The notes under the pieces: generated by a model
Told to the model about the DNA's origin: nothing
Databases searched by the model: none
What the model saw: only the letters and a program-made list of their open reading frames with translations
Assembly: GCF_001010415.1 (NCBI RefSeq)
Contig: NZ_JPLE01000020.1
Location: 1-64,000, forward strand
Direction of reading: 5' to 3'
Source: Xanthomonas pisi DSM 18956
GTDB lineage: Bacteria > Pseudomonadota > Gammaproteobacteria > Xanthomonadales > Xanthomonadaceae
Length of the DNA: 64,000 nucleotides
In this document: positions 1-8,248 of the stretch, piece by piece
How positions within the stretch are numbered: position 1 is the stretch's first letter
Layout of the letters: every line of letters begins with the position of its first letter
Program-made: the position numbers and the translations under genes

Positions 1-831
1 CAGATGCATGTCGTCGGCGACGATGGCGCGGCCATCTGCAGTGAGGCTGCCATCCACCGCAAAATTGTTGCTGCCTGGGGTGGGTTGTTCGGCGGGCGGT
101 GCGGCGGGCGGGTGCGGCAAGGCACGCAGATCCAGCGCAGCCGCTTCGGGGAGCAATGCATCGCCATCTACCGGGCCCAACAGCGGCGCGTCCCAGCTGG
201 AGCCTTGATGATCGAGCAGCGCCGCCAGGGCAGGCGGCACCACGGCGCGGATGCGCGCGGCGGCCAGTTCGGTCTGGTTGTCGCTGTCCTGCAGGTCGGC
301 ATACATCGCCAGGCCGGTGAGGATGGAGTCGTCCAGCGTCCAGGCGTGCGGGGCCTGGCGCAGCAGCAGATACGGCCACGGGCGTACCGGCAAGGCGGCC
401 AACCCGGCATTGACGCCGTCGGTGTAGGCCTGCAGTGCCGCGCGCTGGCTGCCGGCGGCGATGTCCAGGTTGGCATGCACGCGGGCGCGCAGCCGATGCA
501 CGCGATTGCGCTTGTCCAGCTCCACCGCCTTGGGACCGAACAGTTCGGACAATTCGCCGGCGGGCGCGCGGCGCATCAGGTCCATCTCGAAATAGCGCTC
601 CTGCGCATGCACGTAGCCGAGCGCGCGCATCGCATCGGTCGGGCTTGCCGCGTCGATGGTGACCACGCCGTTCTGGTCGCGCTGCACGCTGACGGCGGCG
701 GCCAGGCCAGTCAGGGGCCTGTCGCCATCCAGCTGCGCCAGGCTGCCGCGCAGCAGCAGATACAGCGCCAGGCCGGCGGCGAGCACCAGCACTACAGTTG
801 CCAGCATCAGCCGGGCCAGCCATTTGCGCAT
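1..831 (-). CDS. Penicillin acylase (penicillin amidase) family protein, N-terminal part, cut by the window edge
   Basis: 277 codons run from an ATG at 831 to the first base of the window without a stop, so the C-terminal part is missing. Residues 5-27 form a hydrophobic signal or membrane segment. The visible part matches the alpha chain of penicillin-acylase-type N-terminal nucleophile hydrolases: the YVHAQERYFEMDLMRR region near residues 73-88, then GSNNFAV at 253-259 followed by a VADDMHL motif. In this family the precursor cleaves itself just before the Ser of GSNN (here Ser254), which becomes the nucleophile of the beta chain. The enzymes hydrolyse amide bonds such as acyl-homoserine lactones or beta-lactam side chains in the periplasm; the substrate cannot be told from this fragment. 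It is transcribed leftward, away from bfr. Confidence 0.88.
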   Translation of the reverse strand, partial: MRKWLARLMLATVVLVLAAGLALYLLLRGSLAQLDGDRPLTGLAAAVSVQRDQNGVVTIDAASPTDAMRALGYVHAQERYFEMDLMRRAPAGELSELFGPKAVELDKRNRVHRLRARVHANLDIAAGSQRAALQAYTDGVNAGLAALPVRPWPYLLLRQAPHAWTLDDSILTGLAMYADLQDSDNQTELAAARIRAVVPPALAALLDHQGSSWDAPLLGPVDGDALLPEAAALDLRALPHPPAAPPAEQPTPGSNNFAVDGSLTADGRAIVADDMHL

Positions 832-1096
832 CGTCGGTTCCTTGGAACGTGGTTCGTGGGGTGCCGATAGACCTGGGCGGTCAGTGGAGCGGGAGAAAGC
901 AGCTCCGGCGCGTCAGGTGCAAGGCCTGCCGATACTGCCCGTTCCCGCTGCGCCGAGGTGCTGCCGGCCGCTTCAGTGTGGCTGCAGATCATGACCACGA
1001 CGGGTCTGGCCGCAAGCGCAACTGAAAGTGATTCCGATTAGATCATTGCCCGCCGGCTTAGTGCACCATGCGCGCATTGCGTCGCTGGAGCACACC

Positions 1097-1582
1097 ATGA
1101 AAGGCCATCCCGAAGTCGTCGATTACCTCAAGCAGCTGCTACGCGGCGAACTGGCGGCACGCGATCAGTATTTCCTGCATTCGCGCCGTTACGAGGATCA
1201 GGGCCTGATGGCGCTGTACGAGCGCATCAATCACGAGATGCAGGAAGAAACCGAGCACGCCGATGCGTTGCTGCGGCGCATCCTGTTCCTGGAAGGCGAC
1301 CCGGATATGCGTCCGGCCGAGTTTGCGCCGGGCAAGACCGTTGTCGAGATGCTCGAGCGCGATCTGGTGGTGGAATACGAAGTGCGCGCGGCGCTCGCTG
1401 CCGGCATGAAGCTGTGTGAAGAGCACGGCGATTACGTCAGCCGCGACATGCTGCTCAAGCAGTTGCAGGACACCGAAGAAGATCATGCCTGGTGGCTGGA
1501 GCAGCAGCTCGGCCTGATCAAGCGGATCGGCCTGGAGCTGTACCAGACCTCGAAGATCGACAAGGGCCACGTGGCCGGTTGA
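1097..1582 (+). CDS. bfr: Bacterioferritin
   Basis: A 161-residue ferritin-like four-helix protein, the normal length of a bacterioferritin, opening with the family's [11 protein letters not shown] start. It oxidises Fe(II) and stores it as a mineral in a 24-subunit cytoplasmic shell. Ferroxidase ligands can be placed: Glu18, Glu51, His54, Glu93 and the late ExxH pair in DTEEDHAWW. The residue matching Met52 of E. coli Bfr, which binds haem between two subunits, is Thr52 here (EETEHAD instead of DEMKHAD), so haem binding is doubtful or uses another residue such as Met48. An upstream in-frame ATG at 1028 is possible, but 1097 matches the family N-terminus. It stands alone, followed by a hairpin at 1739. 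Confidence 0.93.
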   Translation: MKGHPEVVDYLKQLLRGELAARDQYFLHSRRYEDQGLMALYERINHEMQEETEHADALLRRILFLEGDPDMRPAEFAPGKTVVEMLERDLVVEYEVRAALAAGMKLCEEHGDYVSRDMLLKQLQDTEEDHAWWLEQQLGLIKRIGLELYQTSKIDKGHVAG

Positions 1583-1738
1583 TTGCGGGATCGCTGGACC
1601 GGCGTACGCTGCAAGGCTGTGCGCTGGTGCTTGAGGCGGCCACGGACTGTGGTGCCTGAGGCATGCGGCCGGCACGTTGCGCGCGATTGCGCAGACGTGC
1701 AGACCGTCGTTATGTCACAGGCGTTACTGCTGCAGATC

Positions 1739-1760
1739 GCCGGCTCGATGCCGGCATTTT
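1739..1760 (+). terminator. Candidate intrinsic terminator, 157 bp downstream of bfr
   Basis: GCCGGC (1739-1744), a 5-nt loop and GCCGGC (1750-1755) are followed by ATTTTCATT. The stem is short and the T-run imperfect. It lies between bfr and the convergent tpm and could end the bfr transcript. Confidence 0.45.
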
Positions 1761-1814
1761 CATTGAGGCCATTCCGGCGCCCGGATGGGCGCTGCAGACC
1801 TGGTCTCGATGCCG

Positions 1815-2471
1815 TCAGTTGCGCTGCAGCCGATACACCGCGGTCGACAGGGCGGTGACGCCGTCGGCACGGAAGCGCGGCTCCTGATCCAGGATGTCGC
1901 GCCGTTCCAACTGTTGCACCTGCCATGGCGCCTGAAACAGCGCCTGCACCTGCGCCGCATCCACCGCAAACGGCGGGCCGGCCTTTTCGGTTTGCGGATA
2001 CTCCAGCGTGATCAGCAGCCCACGGCACGTTGCAGGCAAACGCGCGTAGGTGGTTTGCAGATACCGCTGGCGCAGGTCCGCCGGCAAGGCCACCAGCGCA
2101 GCGCGGTCGTAGACCGCCGTGCAATCGGCCAACGCGCGCGCGTCCAGCGCAAAGGCATCGCCGCAGATGATCTCGATGGGGCCGGCGACGAAATGTTCGC
2201 CAGCGCTGCTGCCATGGCGCTGCGGTTGCAGGTTGGCATCCTCGAAGAACTGCGTCACGGCCAGTGGCGAGACCTCCACGCCCAGGACGCGATGGCCTTG
2301 CGCGGCCAGCCAATGCATGTCCAGCGTCTTGCCGCACAGCGGCACCAAGACGCGTGCAGCATGTGGCAGGTGCAGTGCCGGCCAGTGCTTCTGCAGCAGC
2401 GGCATCACCTCATCCTGGTGAAAGCCGGTTTGTCCGTCCTGCCAACGTTGCAACCAGAAATCTGTGTCCAT
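1815..2471 (-). CDS. tpm: Thiopurine S-methyltransferase
   Basis: The 218-residue protein has the length and N-terminal pattern of bacterial TPMT (MDTDFWLQRWQDGQTGFHQ). It is a class I SAM-dependent methyltransferase: motif I is seen in RVLVPLCGKTLDMHWLAAQGH (residues about 38-58), then VLGVEVSPLAV and the late DRAALVALP stretch typical of the family. It transfers methyl groups to thiols and, in bacteria, to selenium and tellurium oxyanions. Two adjacent ATG codons (2474 and 2471) could start it; 2471 gives the usual family start. The gene ends facing bfr. Confidence 0.92.
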   Translation of the reverse strand: MDTDFWLQRWQDGQTGFHQDEVMPLLQKHWPALHLPHAARVLVPLCGKTLDMHWLAAQGHRVLGVEVSPLAVTQFFEDANLQPQRHGSSAGEHFVAGPIEIICGDAFALDARALADCTAVYDRAALVALPADLRQRYLQTTYARLPATCRGLLITLEYPQTEKAGPPFAVDAAQVQALFQAPWQVQQLERRDILDQEPRFRADGVTALSTAVYRLQRN

Positions 2472-2527
2472 CATTTGCTCGTTGTCATGCTGCGAGGGAA
2501 CTGCCGACCAGAACGAGCAGCGGCGTC

Positions 2528-2767
2528 TCAACGCGTTGGTTGGCGCGAAACAAGCACCATGTCTTCGGCCAGCGCAGACTCCTGGTCGTAATGCACCAGT
2601 CCTGCAAAATCCGTATCGACCATCACGCCACTGCGTAGGTAGCTCCAGTCCTCGCATCCAGCAAGATAATCGTCTGTGTCCATGCAGGCGATCACCATGC
2701 CGCGATACAGCGTATCGATTTGGACCAGATCACCTGCTTTTGCTTCTTGACCGTCTGGGTAGCGCAC
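2528..2767 (-). CDS. Conserved small hypothetical protein
   Basis: A 79-residue protein starting MRYPDGQEAKAGDLVQID, rich in beta-type residues with a GVMVDTDFAGLVHYD stretch near its end. I recall similar small soluble proteins in Xanthomonas and Pseudomonas, sometimes near toxins or effectors, but I do not know a function. It has no signal peptide. It lies 56 bp upstream of tpm on the same strand and could be co-transcribed with it. A role as an immunity-like protein would be speculation. Confidence 0.7.
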   Translation of the reverse strand: MRYPDGQEAKAGDLVQIDTLYRGMVIACMDTDDYLAGCEDWSYLRSGVMVDTDFAGLVHYDQESALAEDMVLVSRQPTR

Positions 2768-2908
2768 TCAGCCTCCTGATGCACCAACGCGTCACCGCGC
2801 AGGTGCTCTACGTGTCGCCGATCGTCCAATCCATTTTTTTCTGCTGGTGCAAGTCGCTGTATTCGCGATGCCAGTCGCACCTTGGCGCGCTTGGCATCGC
2901 GGCGGCCG

Positions 2909-2952
2909 TTACTGCACTTCCAGCCCATCGACCTTCTGCCGCGCCCTTGCGG
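2909..2952 (-). repeat. Partial duplicate of the parC 3' end
   Basis: Bases 2909-2940 match the last 32 bases of parC (3009-3040) with two mismatches, exactly 100 bp away in the same orientation. In one frame the copy still encodes the ParC C-terminus QKVDGLEVQ and the stop. It has no start of its own and is probably a remnant of a tandem duplication or gene conversion. Confidence 0.75.
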
Positions 2953-3008
2953 AACGCGGCGGCGACCCGGTCAACCGCGCCGCTGCGCGCCGGATGAGTG
3001 AGTGGTCC

Positions 3009-5252
3009 TTATTGCACTTCCAGCCCGTCGACCTTCTGCCACCCTCTCGGCAGCAACGCCCCGCGACTCGCACGCGCGCCCACATACGTGTCCAGATCTT
3101 TGAACGACAGGCTCATGGTGCGCGCGCCGCTGCGCACCAGCAGGGTGTTGCCCGGCGCCACCGCGACCACTGCCACCACGCGCTCGGTACCGAGCTTGGC
3201 CTTGGGGATCTCGATGATCTTGTTGCCTTTGCCCTTGTCCAGCTCGGGCACGTCGGTGGCCGGCACCGCCAGCAGGTTGCCGGCGCTGGTGACGGCGACG
3301 ATGCGGTCGGTCTGCGGGTTGCTCACCTGCGCGGGGCTCAGTACTTGCGAACCGGCAGTCAGGTTGAGCATCGCCTTGCCAGCCTTGTTGCGGCCGGTGA
3401 GGTTTTCGAAGCGGGTCACGAAGCCATAGCCGTGCGAGGACGCCAGCACGAAGCGGGTGGCGTTGTCGGCACTGGCCATGACCTGGAACGATGCGCCCGA
3501 GCCGGGCGAGAAGCGTCCGGTCAGTGGTTCGCCGTTGCCGCGCGCCGAGGGCAGGGTGTGCACGGCAGTGGAGTAGGCGCGGCCATCCGAATCCAGGAAC
3601 GCCACCTGGTGCGTGCTGCGGCTGCGCACCGCCGCCAGCAGGCTGTCGCCGTCGCGATACGACATGCCGGCCGGATCGACCTCATGGCCCTTGGCCGCGC
3701 GCACCCAGCCCTTTTCCGACAGCACCACCGTCATCGGTTCGCTGGCGACCATCTCGGTTTCGTCGATCGCCTGCGCGGCGCCACGCTGCACCAGCGGCGA
3801 GCGGCGCGCGTCGCCGAACTTCTTGGCGTCGGCAATCAGCTCGTCCTTGATCAGCTTCTTGAGCTTGGTCTTGCTTTCCAGGATCGCCATCAGCTGCGCG
3901 CGTTCCTTGGCGAGTGCTTCCTGCTCGCCGCGGATCTTCATTTCTTCCAGGCGCGCCAACTGACGCAGCTTGGTTTCCAGGATGTATTCGGCCTGTTCCT
4001 CGCTGAGCGCGAAACGGGAGATCAACACCGGCTTGGGTTCGTCTTCGCTGCGGACGATGCGGATCACTTCGTCCAGGTTGAGGAAGGCGATCAACAAACC
4101 TTCCAACAGGTGCAGGCGGCGCTCGACCTTCTGCAGGCGATGGTTGAGCCGGCGGGTGACGGTATCGCTGCGGAAGGTCAGCCATTCGCTCAACAGCTGG
4201 CGCAGATTCTTGACCTGGGGCCGGCCATCCAGGCCGATCACGTTGAGGTTGACGCGGTAGCTGCGTTCCAGATCGGTGGTGACGAACAGGTGGCCCATCA
4301 ACTGTTCGGCATCGACGCGGTTGGAACGCGGCACCAGCACCACGCGCACCGGGCTGGTGTGGTCGGACTCGTCGCGGATGTCTTCCAGCCAGGGCAGCTT
4401 CTTGGCGCGCATCTGCTGGGCGATCTGTTCGATCACCTTGGATGGCGAGACCTGGTACGGCAGCGCATCGATGACGATGTTGGCGTGTTCTTTTTTATAA
4501 GTGGCACGTGCGCGCACGCTGCCATGGCCGGTCTCGTAGATGCTGCGCAGGTCGGCGGCCGGGGTGATGATTTCCGCGGTGGTCGGGTAGTCCGGGCCGA
4601 GCACGTGTTCGCACAGTTCCGCGACCGTGGCATCGGGGTTGTCGAGCAGGCGCAGCAGCGCGCTGACGATCTCGTTGAGGTTGTGCGGTGGCACGTCGGT
4701 GGCCATGCCCACCGCGATGCCGGTGGTGCCGTTGAGCAGCAGGTGCGGCAGGCGCGCCGGCAGCCAGGTCGGCTCTTCCAGGGTGCCGTCGAAATTGGGC
4801 GCCCAATCGGTGGTGCCCTGGCCGATTTCGCCCAGCAGCACTTCGGCGATGGGGGTGAGCTTGGACTCGGTATAGCGCATCGCCGCGAACGACTTGGGGT
4901 CGTCGGTGGAGCCGAAGTTGCCCTGGCCCTCGATCAGCGGATAGCGGTACGAGAACGGCTGCGCCATCAGCACCAGCGCTTCGTAGCAGGCGCTGTCGCC
5001 GTGCGGGTGGTATTTACCGATCACATCGCCCACGGTGCGCGCGGACTTCTTCGGCTTGGCAGCCGCGTTCAGGCCGAGCTCGCTCATCGCGAAGATGATG
5101 CGGCGCTGCACCGGCTTCAGGCCGTCGCCGAGGAACGGCAGGGCGCGGTCGAGCACCACGTACATCGAATAGTCGAGATAGGCGCGTTCGGCGTACTCGC
5201 GCAGCGGCAGCTGTTCGAAGCCATGGAAGGTGGGGCGGGTCAGATCGGTCAT
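3009..5252 (-). CDS. parC: DNA topoisomerase IV subunit A
   Basis: At 747 residues this is full-length ParC, which with ParE separates linked daughter chromosomes after replication. The breakage-reunion domain fills roughly residues 1-480. The active-site tyrosine is Tyr127 in AAMRYTES. The quinolone-resistance region reads [11 protein letters not shown] with Ser87 and Glu91, the sensitive wild-type residues (E. coli Ser80 and Glu84). The C-terminal part (about 500-740) contains the beta-pinwheel repeats that wrap DNA. The start [16 protein letters not shown] fits the family. It is transcribed leftward, 60 bp from the convergent end of nothing else; the neighbour at 5313 is co-directional. 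Confidence 0.97.
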   Translation of the reverse strand: MTDLTRPTFHGFEQLPLREYAERAYLDYSMYVVLDRALPFLGDGLKPVQRRIIFAMSELGLNAAAKPKKSARTVGDVIGKYHPHGDSACYEALVLMAQPFSYRYPLIEGQGNFGSTDDPKSFAAMRYTESKLTPIAEVLLGEIGQGTTDWAPNFDGTLEEPTWLPARLPHLLLNGTTGIAVGMATDVPPHNLNEIVSALLRLLDNPDATVAELCEHVLGPDYPTTAEIITPAADLRSIYETGHGSVRARATYKKEHANIVIDALPYQVSPSKVIEQIAQQMRAKKLPWLEDIRDESDHTSPVRVVLVPRSNRVDAEQLMGHLFVTTDLERSYRVNLNVIGLDGRPQVKNLRQLLSEWLTFRSDTVTRRLNHRLQKVERRLHLLEGLLIAFLNLDEVIRIVRSEDEPKPVLISRFALSEEQAEYILETKLRQLARLEEMKIRGEQEALAKERAQLMAILESKTKLKKLIKDELIADAKKFGDARRSPLVQRGAAQAIDETEMVASEPMTVVLSEKGWVRAAKGHEVDPAGMSYRDGDSLLAAVRSRSTHQVAFLDSDGRAYSTAVHTLPSARGNGEPLTGRFSPGSGASFQVMASADNATRFVLASSHGYGFVTRFENLTGRNKAGKAMLNLTAGSQVLSPAQVSNPQTDRIVAVTSAGNLLAVPATDVPELDKGKGNKIIEIPKAKLGTERVVAVVAVAPGNTLLVRSGARTMSLSFKDLDTYVGARASRGALLPRGWQKVDGLEVQ

Positions 5253-5312
5253 GTAAAGCCAGGTCCTACGAAAGAGGAGGCCGCGCCGAGGCGCGAGCTC
5301 GAAGAGCGCCGA

Positions 5313-6164
5313 TTATCCGGATGCGGCGGGGGATGCCAAGCCGCGCGCGTGGCCGGCGGCCAGATAGCGGGTGGGCGGGGCGCCGAAATGGCGGTGAAAC
5401 ACACTGACGAAGGCACTGGGGCTGCTGTAGCCGAGCTGGTCGGCCACCTGCGCCACCGCGCTGCCCTGGCTGAGCCGGCGCAGGCCCTCGGCCAGCCGTG
5501 CCTGCTGGCGCCATTGCGCAAAACTCAGCCCGGTCTCGTCGCGAAAATGCCGGCTCAGGCTGCGCGGCGACAGCCCGCCCCAATCGGCCCAGGCATCGAG
5601 CGGGCGTGGGTCGGCAGGGGTGGCGAGCAATTGGCGGGCAATCCGCAGCAGGCGGCGGTCGGCCGGCATCGGCAGGTGCAGGTGGTCGATCTGCACCTGG
5701 CGCAGCTCGTCCAGCAGTACCGCCGCCAGCCGCTGCTGGGCGCTATCCAGCGGCTGATCCAGTGGCCAGCTGGCGGCACGCATGATCGCTTCGCGGGCCA
5801 GCCCGGTCAGCCGGATCACCCCGCCCTGCGCGGGCAGGGCGACGCAGGCATCCGGCCGCACCACCACGCCCCAACCGCGCATCGGGCCGGCCAGCTCGAC
5901 GGTGTGCTGCTGGCCGGGCGGCATCCAGCCGGCGCAGCCCGGCGGCAGCGACAGCGTGCCCTGCTCGGTATGCACGGTCAGCACGCCCTGTTCGACAAAC
6001 ATCAGCTGCCCGCGCACATGCGCATGCCAGGCGGTTTCCGGCGCCCACACCGCGCGCAGGTCGGCCAGGAAGGCGATCAGTACCGGGCCGTCGGCCCATT
6101 CGAAGCTGCCCCGCACGCCGGGCGGTAGCGCGTCCACCGTCGTTGGCGGGTTTTCGATAGTCAT
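5313..6164 (-). CDS. AraC-family transcriptional regulator with cupin-like sensor domain
   Basis: 283 residues. The N-terminal half (about 15-140) is a cupin-type sensor with the typical HAHVRGQLMFVEQGVLTV and LPPGCAGWMPPGQQHTV strands. The C-terminal third (about 180-275) carries two helix-turn-helix units: LSPRSLSRHFRDETG and the AraC signature VAQVADQLGYSSPSAFVSVFHRHFG. It binds DNA and usually activates a nearby gene. It is divergent from the MarR/efflux operon, with 113 bp between the two starts, so both share a control region. The effector is unknown. Confidence 0.92.
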   Translation of the reverse strand: MTIENPPTTVDALPPGVRGSFEWADGPVLIAFLADLRAVWAPETAWHAHVRGQLMFVEQGVLTVHTEQGTLSLPPGCAGWMPPGQQHTVELAGPMRGWGVVVRPDACVALPAQGGVIRLTGLAREAIMRAASWPLDQPLDSAQQRLAAVLLDELRQVQIDHLHLPMPADRRLLRIARQLLATPADPRPLDAWADWGGLSPRSLSRHFRDETGLSFAQWRQQARLAEGLRRLSQGSAVAQVADQLGYSSPSAFVSVFHRHFGAPPTRYLAAGHARGLASPAASG

Positions 6165-6237
6165 TGGCCTGATTGTATTACCGGGCCAGCTGGCGTGGCG
6201 CGTAAGGTGGCGATCCTTGCTGGCAGTTTAATCCCGG

Positions 6238-6265
6238 TTGAGATATTTGCGTTGACAAATATATT
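6238..6265 (+). promoter_or_regulatory. Promoter of the marR-efflux operon with embedded operator palindrome
   Basis: A -35 box TTGAGA (6238-6243), a 16-bp spacer and a -10 box TATATT (6260-6265) precede the MarR gene. A perfect inverted repeat ATATTTG-N6-CAAATAT (6243-6262) fills the spacer and touches both boxes. This is where an autorepressing MarR protein would bind to block RNA polymerase. The boxes and repeat are read directly; the binding is inferred. Confidence 0.72.
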
Positions 6266-6277
6266 TTTCGGAACAAA

Positions 6278-6727
6278 ATGTGCCGCATGAATGGACCGTC
6301 CTCCGCTCCGCCGTCGTTCGGGTTGCTGTTGCGCCAAGTGCGCGACGCGCTGATGCGTCAGCTCGATGCCGAGATGAAGGGCGAGCTGCCCGACTTCGGC
6401 TTCAGCCACTACGTCGGTTTGAAGATCCTGGCGGTGCGCTCGCCCTGCACGGCCAACGAACTGGCGCAGGCGCTGGACCAGACGCCGAGCGCGGTCACCC
6501 GCCTGCTCGACAAGCTCGAGGCACTGGGCGCGGTGCGGCGCGAGCCGCATGCCCAGGACCGGCGCGCGCTGCAGATCGTCATGACCGAGCAGGGCGTGGC
6601 GCTGTGGGAGCGGCTGCGCTTGCGTGGCGAACGCGCGATCGAGCATGGCCTGCGCGACCTGGATGCCCCTGAGCGCGAACAACTCACCTCTCTTCTTATC
6701 CGTGTCCGCGATGCACTCAACTCATGA
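6278..6727 (+). CDS. MarR-family transcriptional regulator of the adjacent efflux operon
   Basis: 149 residues with the MarR winged-helix fold: CTANELAQALDQTPSAVTRLLDKLEALGAV (about 53-82) is the recognition region and REPHAQDRRALQIVMTEQG the wing. MarR proteins work as dimers that release DNA when they bind drugs or phenolics. The stop codon overlaps the start of the outer-membrane factor gene (ATGA at 6724), so the regulator is the first gene of the efflux operon, as with E. coli emrRAB. A second ATG at 6287 is a possible start because the predicted transcription start lies only a few bases before 6278. The palindrome at 6243-6262 is its likely operator. Confidence 0.94.
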   Translation: MCRMNGPSSAPPSFGLLLRQVRDALMRQLDAEMKGELPDFGFSHYVGLKILAVRSPCTANELAQALDQTPSAVTRLLDKLEALGAVRREPHAQDRRALQIVMTEQGVALWERLRLRGERAIEHGLRDLDAPEREQLTSLLIRVRDALNS

Positions 6728-8238
6728 ACGCTGCTAGTTTTTCCATCCAGACGCTGCGCCCGCGCCCGATGCGCCTGGCGCGGCCACTCGTTGTCGCCGC
6801 CCTGACGCTGGCGCTGGCCGCCTGCGCCAGCAGCCGTGGCCTGGCGCCGCAAGGCACCGTGCTCGACGCCAGCCAGCTGCATGCCGAGCGCACCCTGGGG
6901 CAGACCTGGCTGAGTCCGGCCGCATGGCCGGCCAGCGATTGGTGGCGTGCGCTCGGCGATGCGCAATTGAACGCGCTGATCGGCGAAGGCCTGCAGCACA
7001 GCCCCAGCCTTGACGCGGCCGACGCGCGCCTGCGCCAGGCGCAGGCCCGTATCGGCACTGCGCAGGCCGATCGCGGCCCCAGCCTGTCGGTCTCCGGCGG
7101 CTATGCGGGCGTGCAGTTGCCGGAGTCGGTGGCCGGCGAAGAACGCGGCGGACGCTTCGGCGGCAACGGTCAGCTGGTGGTGGATTTCCGCTATGGCGTG
7201 GACCTGTGGGGCGGCAAGCGCGCCGCCTGGGAAGCAGCGGTGGACACCGCGCACGCGGCCGAGGTGGACGCGCAGGCGGCGCGCCTGAACCTGTCGGCGG
7301 CGATCGCCGAAGCCTATGCGCAACTCGACTACGCCTGGCGTCTGCACGATGTGGCCGACCAGGAACTGGCGCGCTCGCGCAAGACCGTGGAGCTGACCCA
7401 GCAGCGCCGCAGTGCAGGCATCGACAGCGATCTGCAACTGCGTCAGGCGCAGGCACGCGTGCCGGCTGCGCAGCAACAGCTGCAGTCGGCGCAGCAGCAG
7501 ATCGACGAGGCGCGCAACGCGCTGGCGGCGTTGCTTGGCCAGGGCCCGGACCGCGGATTGGACATCGCACGCCCGGTGCTGGGCGCGACCGTCGCCGCGC
7601 AGCTGCCGAGCAACCTGCCGGCCGATCTGCTCGGCCGTCGCCCGGATGTCGTGGCTGCGCGCTGGCGCGTGGAGGCGGCCGACAAGGAGATCGCCACGGC
7701 CAAGACCCGCTTCTATCCCAGCTTCAACATCACCGCGCTGGGCGGTGTGGTGAATCGCGATGTCGGCCAGTTGCTGGAAAGCGCTTCGGTCTTCGGCGTG
7801 GTCGCCCCGGCATTGAGCCTGCCGATCTTCGACGGCGGCAAGCTGCGCGCCAATCTGGCCGGCAGCGATGCGCAGTACGACCTGGCAGTGGCCGACTACA
7901 ACCAGAAGGTGATCGCGGCGTTGCGCGAAGTGGCCGACCAGGTCAATGCGGTGCGTTCGCTGGAGCAGCGCGCACGCGCCCAGGACGATGCCGTGCAGAC
8001 CGCCGCCGCCGCATTCGATCTGGCCGAGCAGCGCTACCGCGCCGGCATCGGCGGCTACCTGGAGGTGCTCAGCGTGCAGGAGCAATTGCTCGTCGCACGC
8101 CAGCGCATGGCCGGGCTGCAATCGCAACAACTTTTGGCCTCGGTGAGGTTGCAGCGTGCGCTGGGCGGCGGCTTCGCGCCGGAGCCCGCACGCGACACCG
8201 CACACGCCGCGCCCACTTCCGCACAACCGAATTCCTGA
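6724..8238 (+). CDS. Outer-membrane efflux lipoprotein (TolC/NodT family) of the Emr-type pump
   Basis: 504 residues. The N-terminus has a lipoprotein signal ending LALAACAS, giving a lipidated Cys at about residue 34. Two OEP repeats follow with the usual SLDAADARLRQAQARIG helix, the LLGRRPDVVAARWRVEAADKEIATAKTRFYPS motif and FDGGKLRANLAGSDAQYDLAV. These proteins form a trimeric channel across the outer membrane and long coiled-coil tunnel in the periplasm. It overlaps marR by 4 bp and is followed 10 bp later by the adaptor gene, so this operon carries its own exit duct and does not depend on a distant tolC. Confidence 0.95.
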   Translation: MNAASFSIQTLRPRPMRLARPLVVAALTLALAACASSRGLAPQGTVLDASQLHAERTLGQTWLSPAAWPASDWWRALGDAQLNALIGEGLQHSPSLDAADARLRQAQARIGTAQADRGPSLSVSGGYAGVQLPESVAGEERGGRFGGNGQLVVDFRYGVDLWGGKRAAWEAAVDTAHAAEVDAQAARLNLSAAIAEAYAQLDYAWRLHDVADQELARSRKTVELTQQRRSAGIDSDLQLRQAQARVPAAQQQLQSAQQQIDEARNALAALLGQGPDRGLDIARPVLGATVAAQLPSNLPADLLGRRPDVVAARWRVEAADKEIATAKTRFYPSFNITALGGVVNRDVGQLLESASVFGVVAPALSLPIFDGGKLRANLAGSDAQYDLAVADYNQKVIAALREVADQVNAVRSLEQRARAQDDAVQTAAAAFDLAEQRYRAGIGGYLEVLSVQEQLLVARQRMAGLQSQQLLASVRLQRALGGGFAPEPARDTAHAAPTSAQPNS

Positions 8239-8248
8239 GACATCGACG

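Noticed and set aside
2847-6128. A 1093-codon open frame on the plus strand across parC and the AraC gene
   Set aside because: It lies antisense to two well-recognised genes and is a by-product of high GC codon use; its Arg/Gln/His-rich product resembles no family.
6252-6257. TTGACA as a -35 box for the MarR gene
   Set aside because: No good -10 box lies 16-18 bp downstream; TTGAGA at 6238 with TATATT at 6260 fits better.
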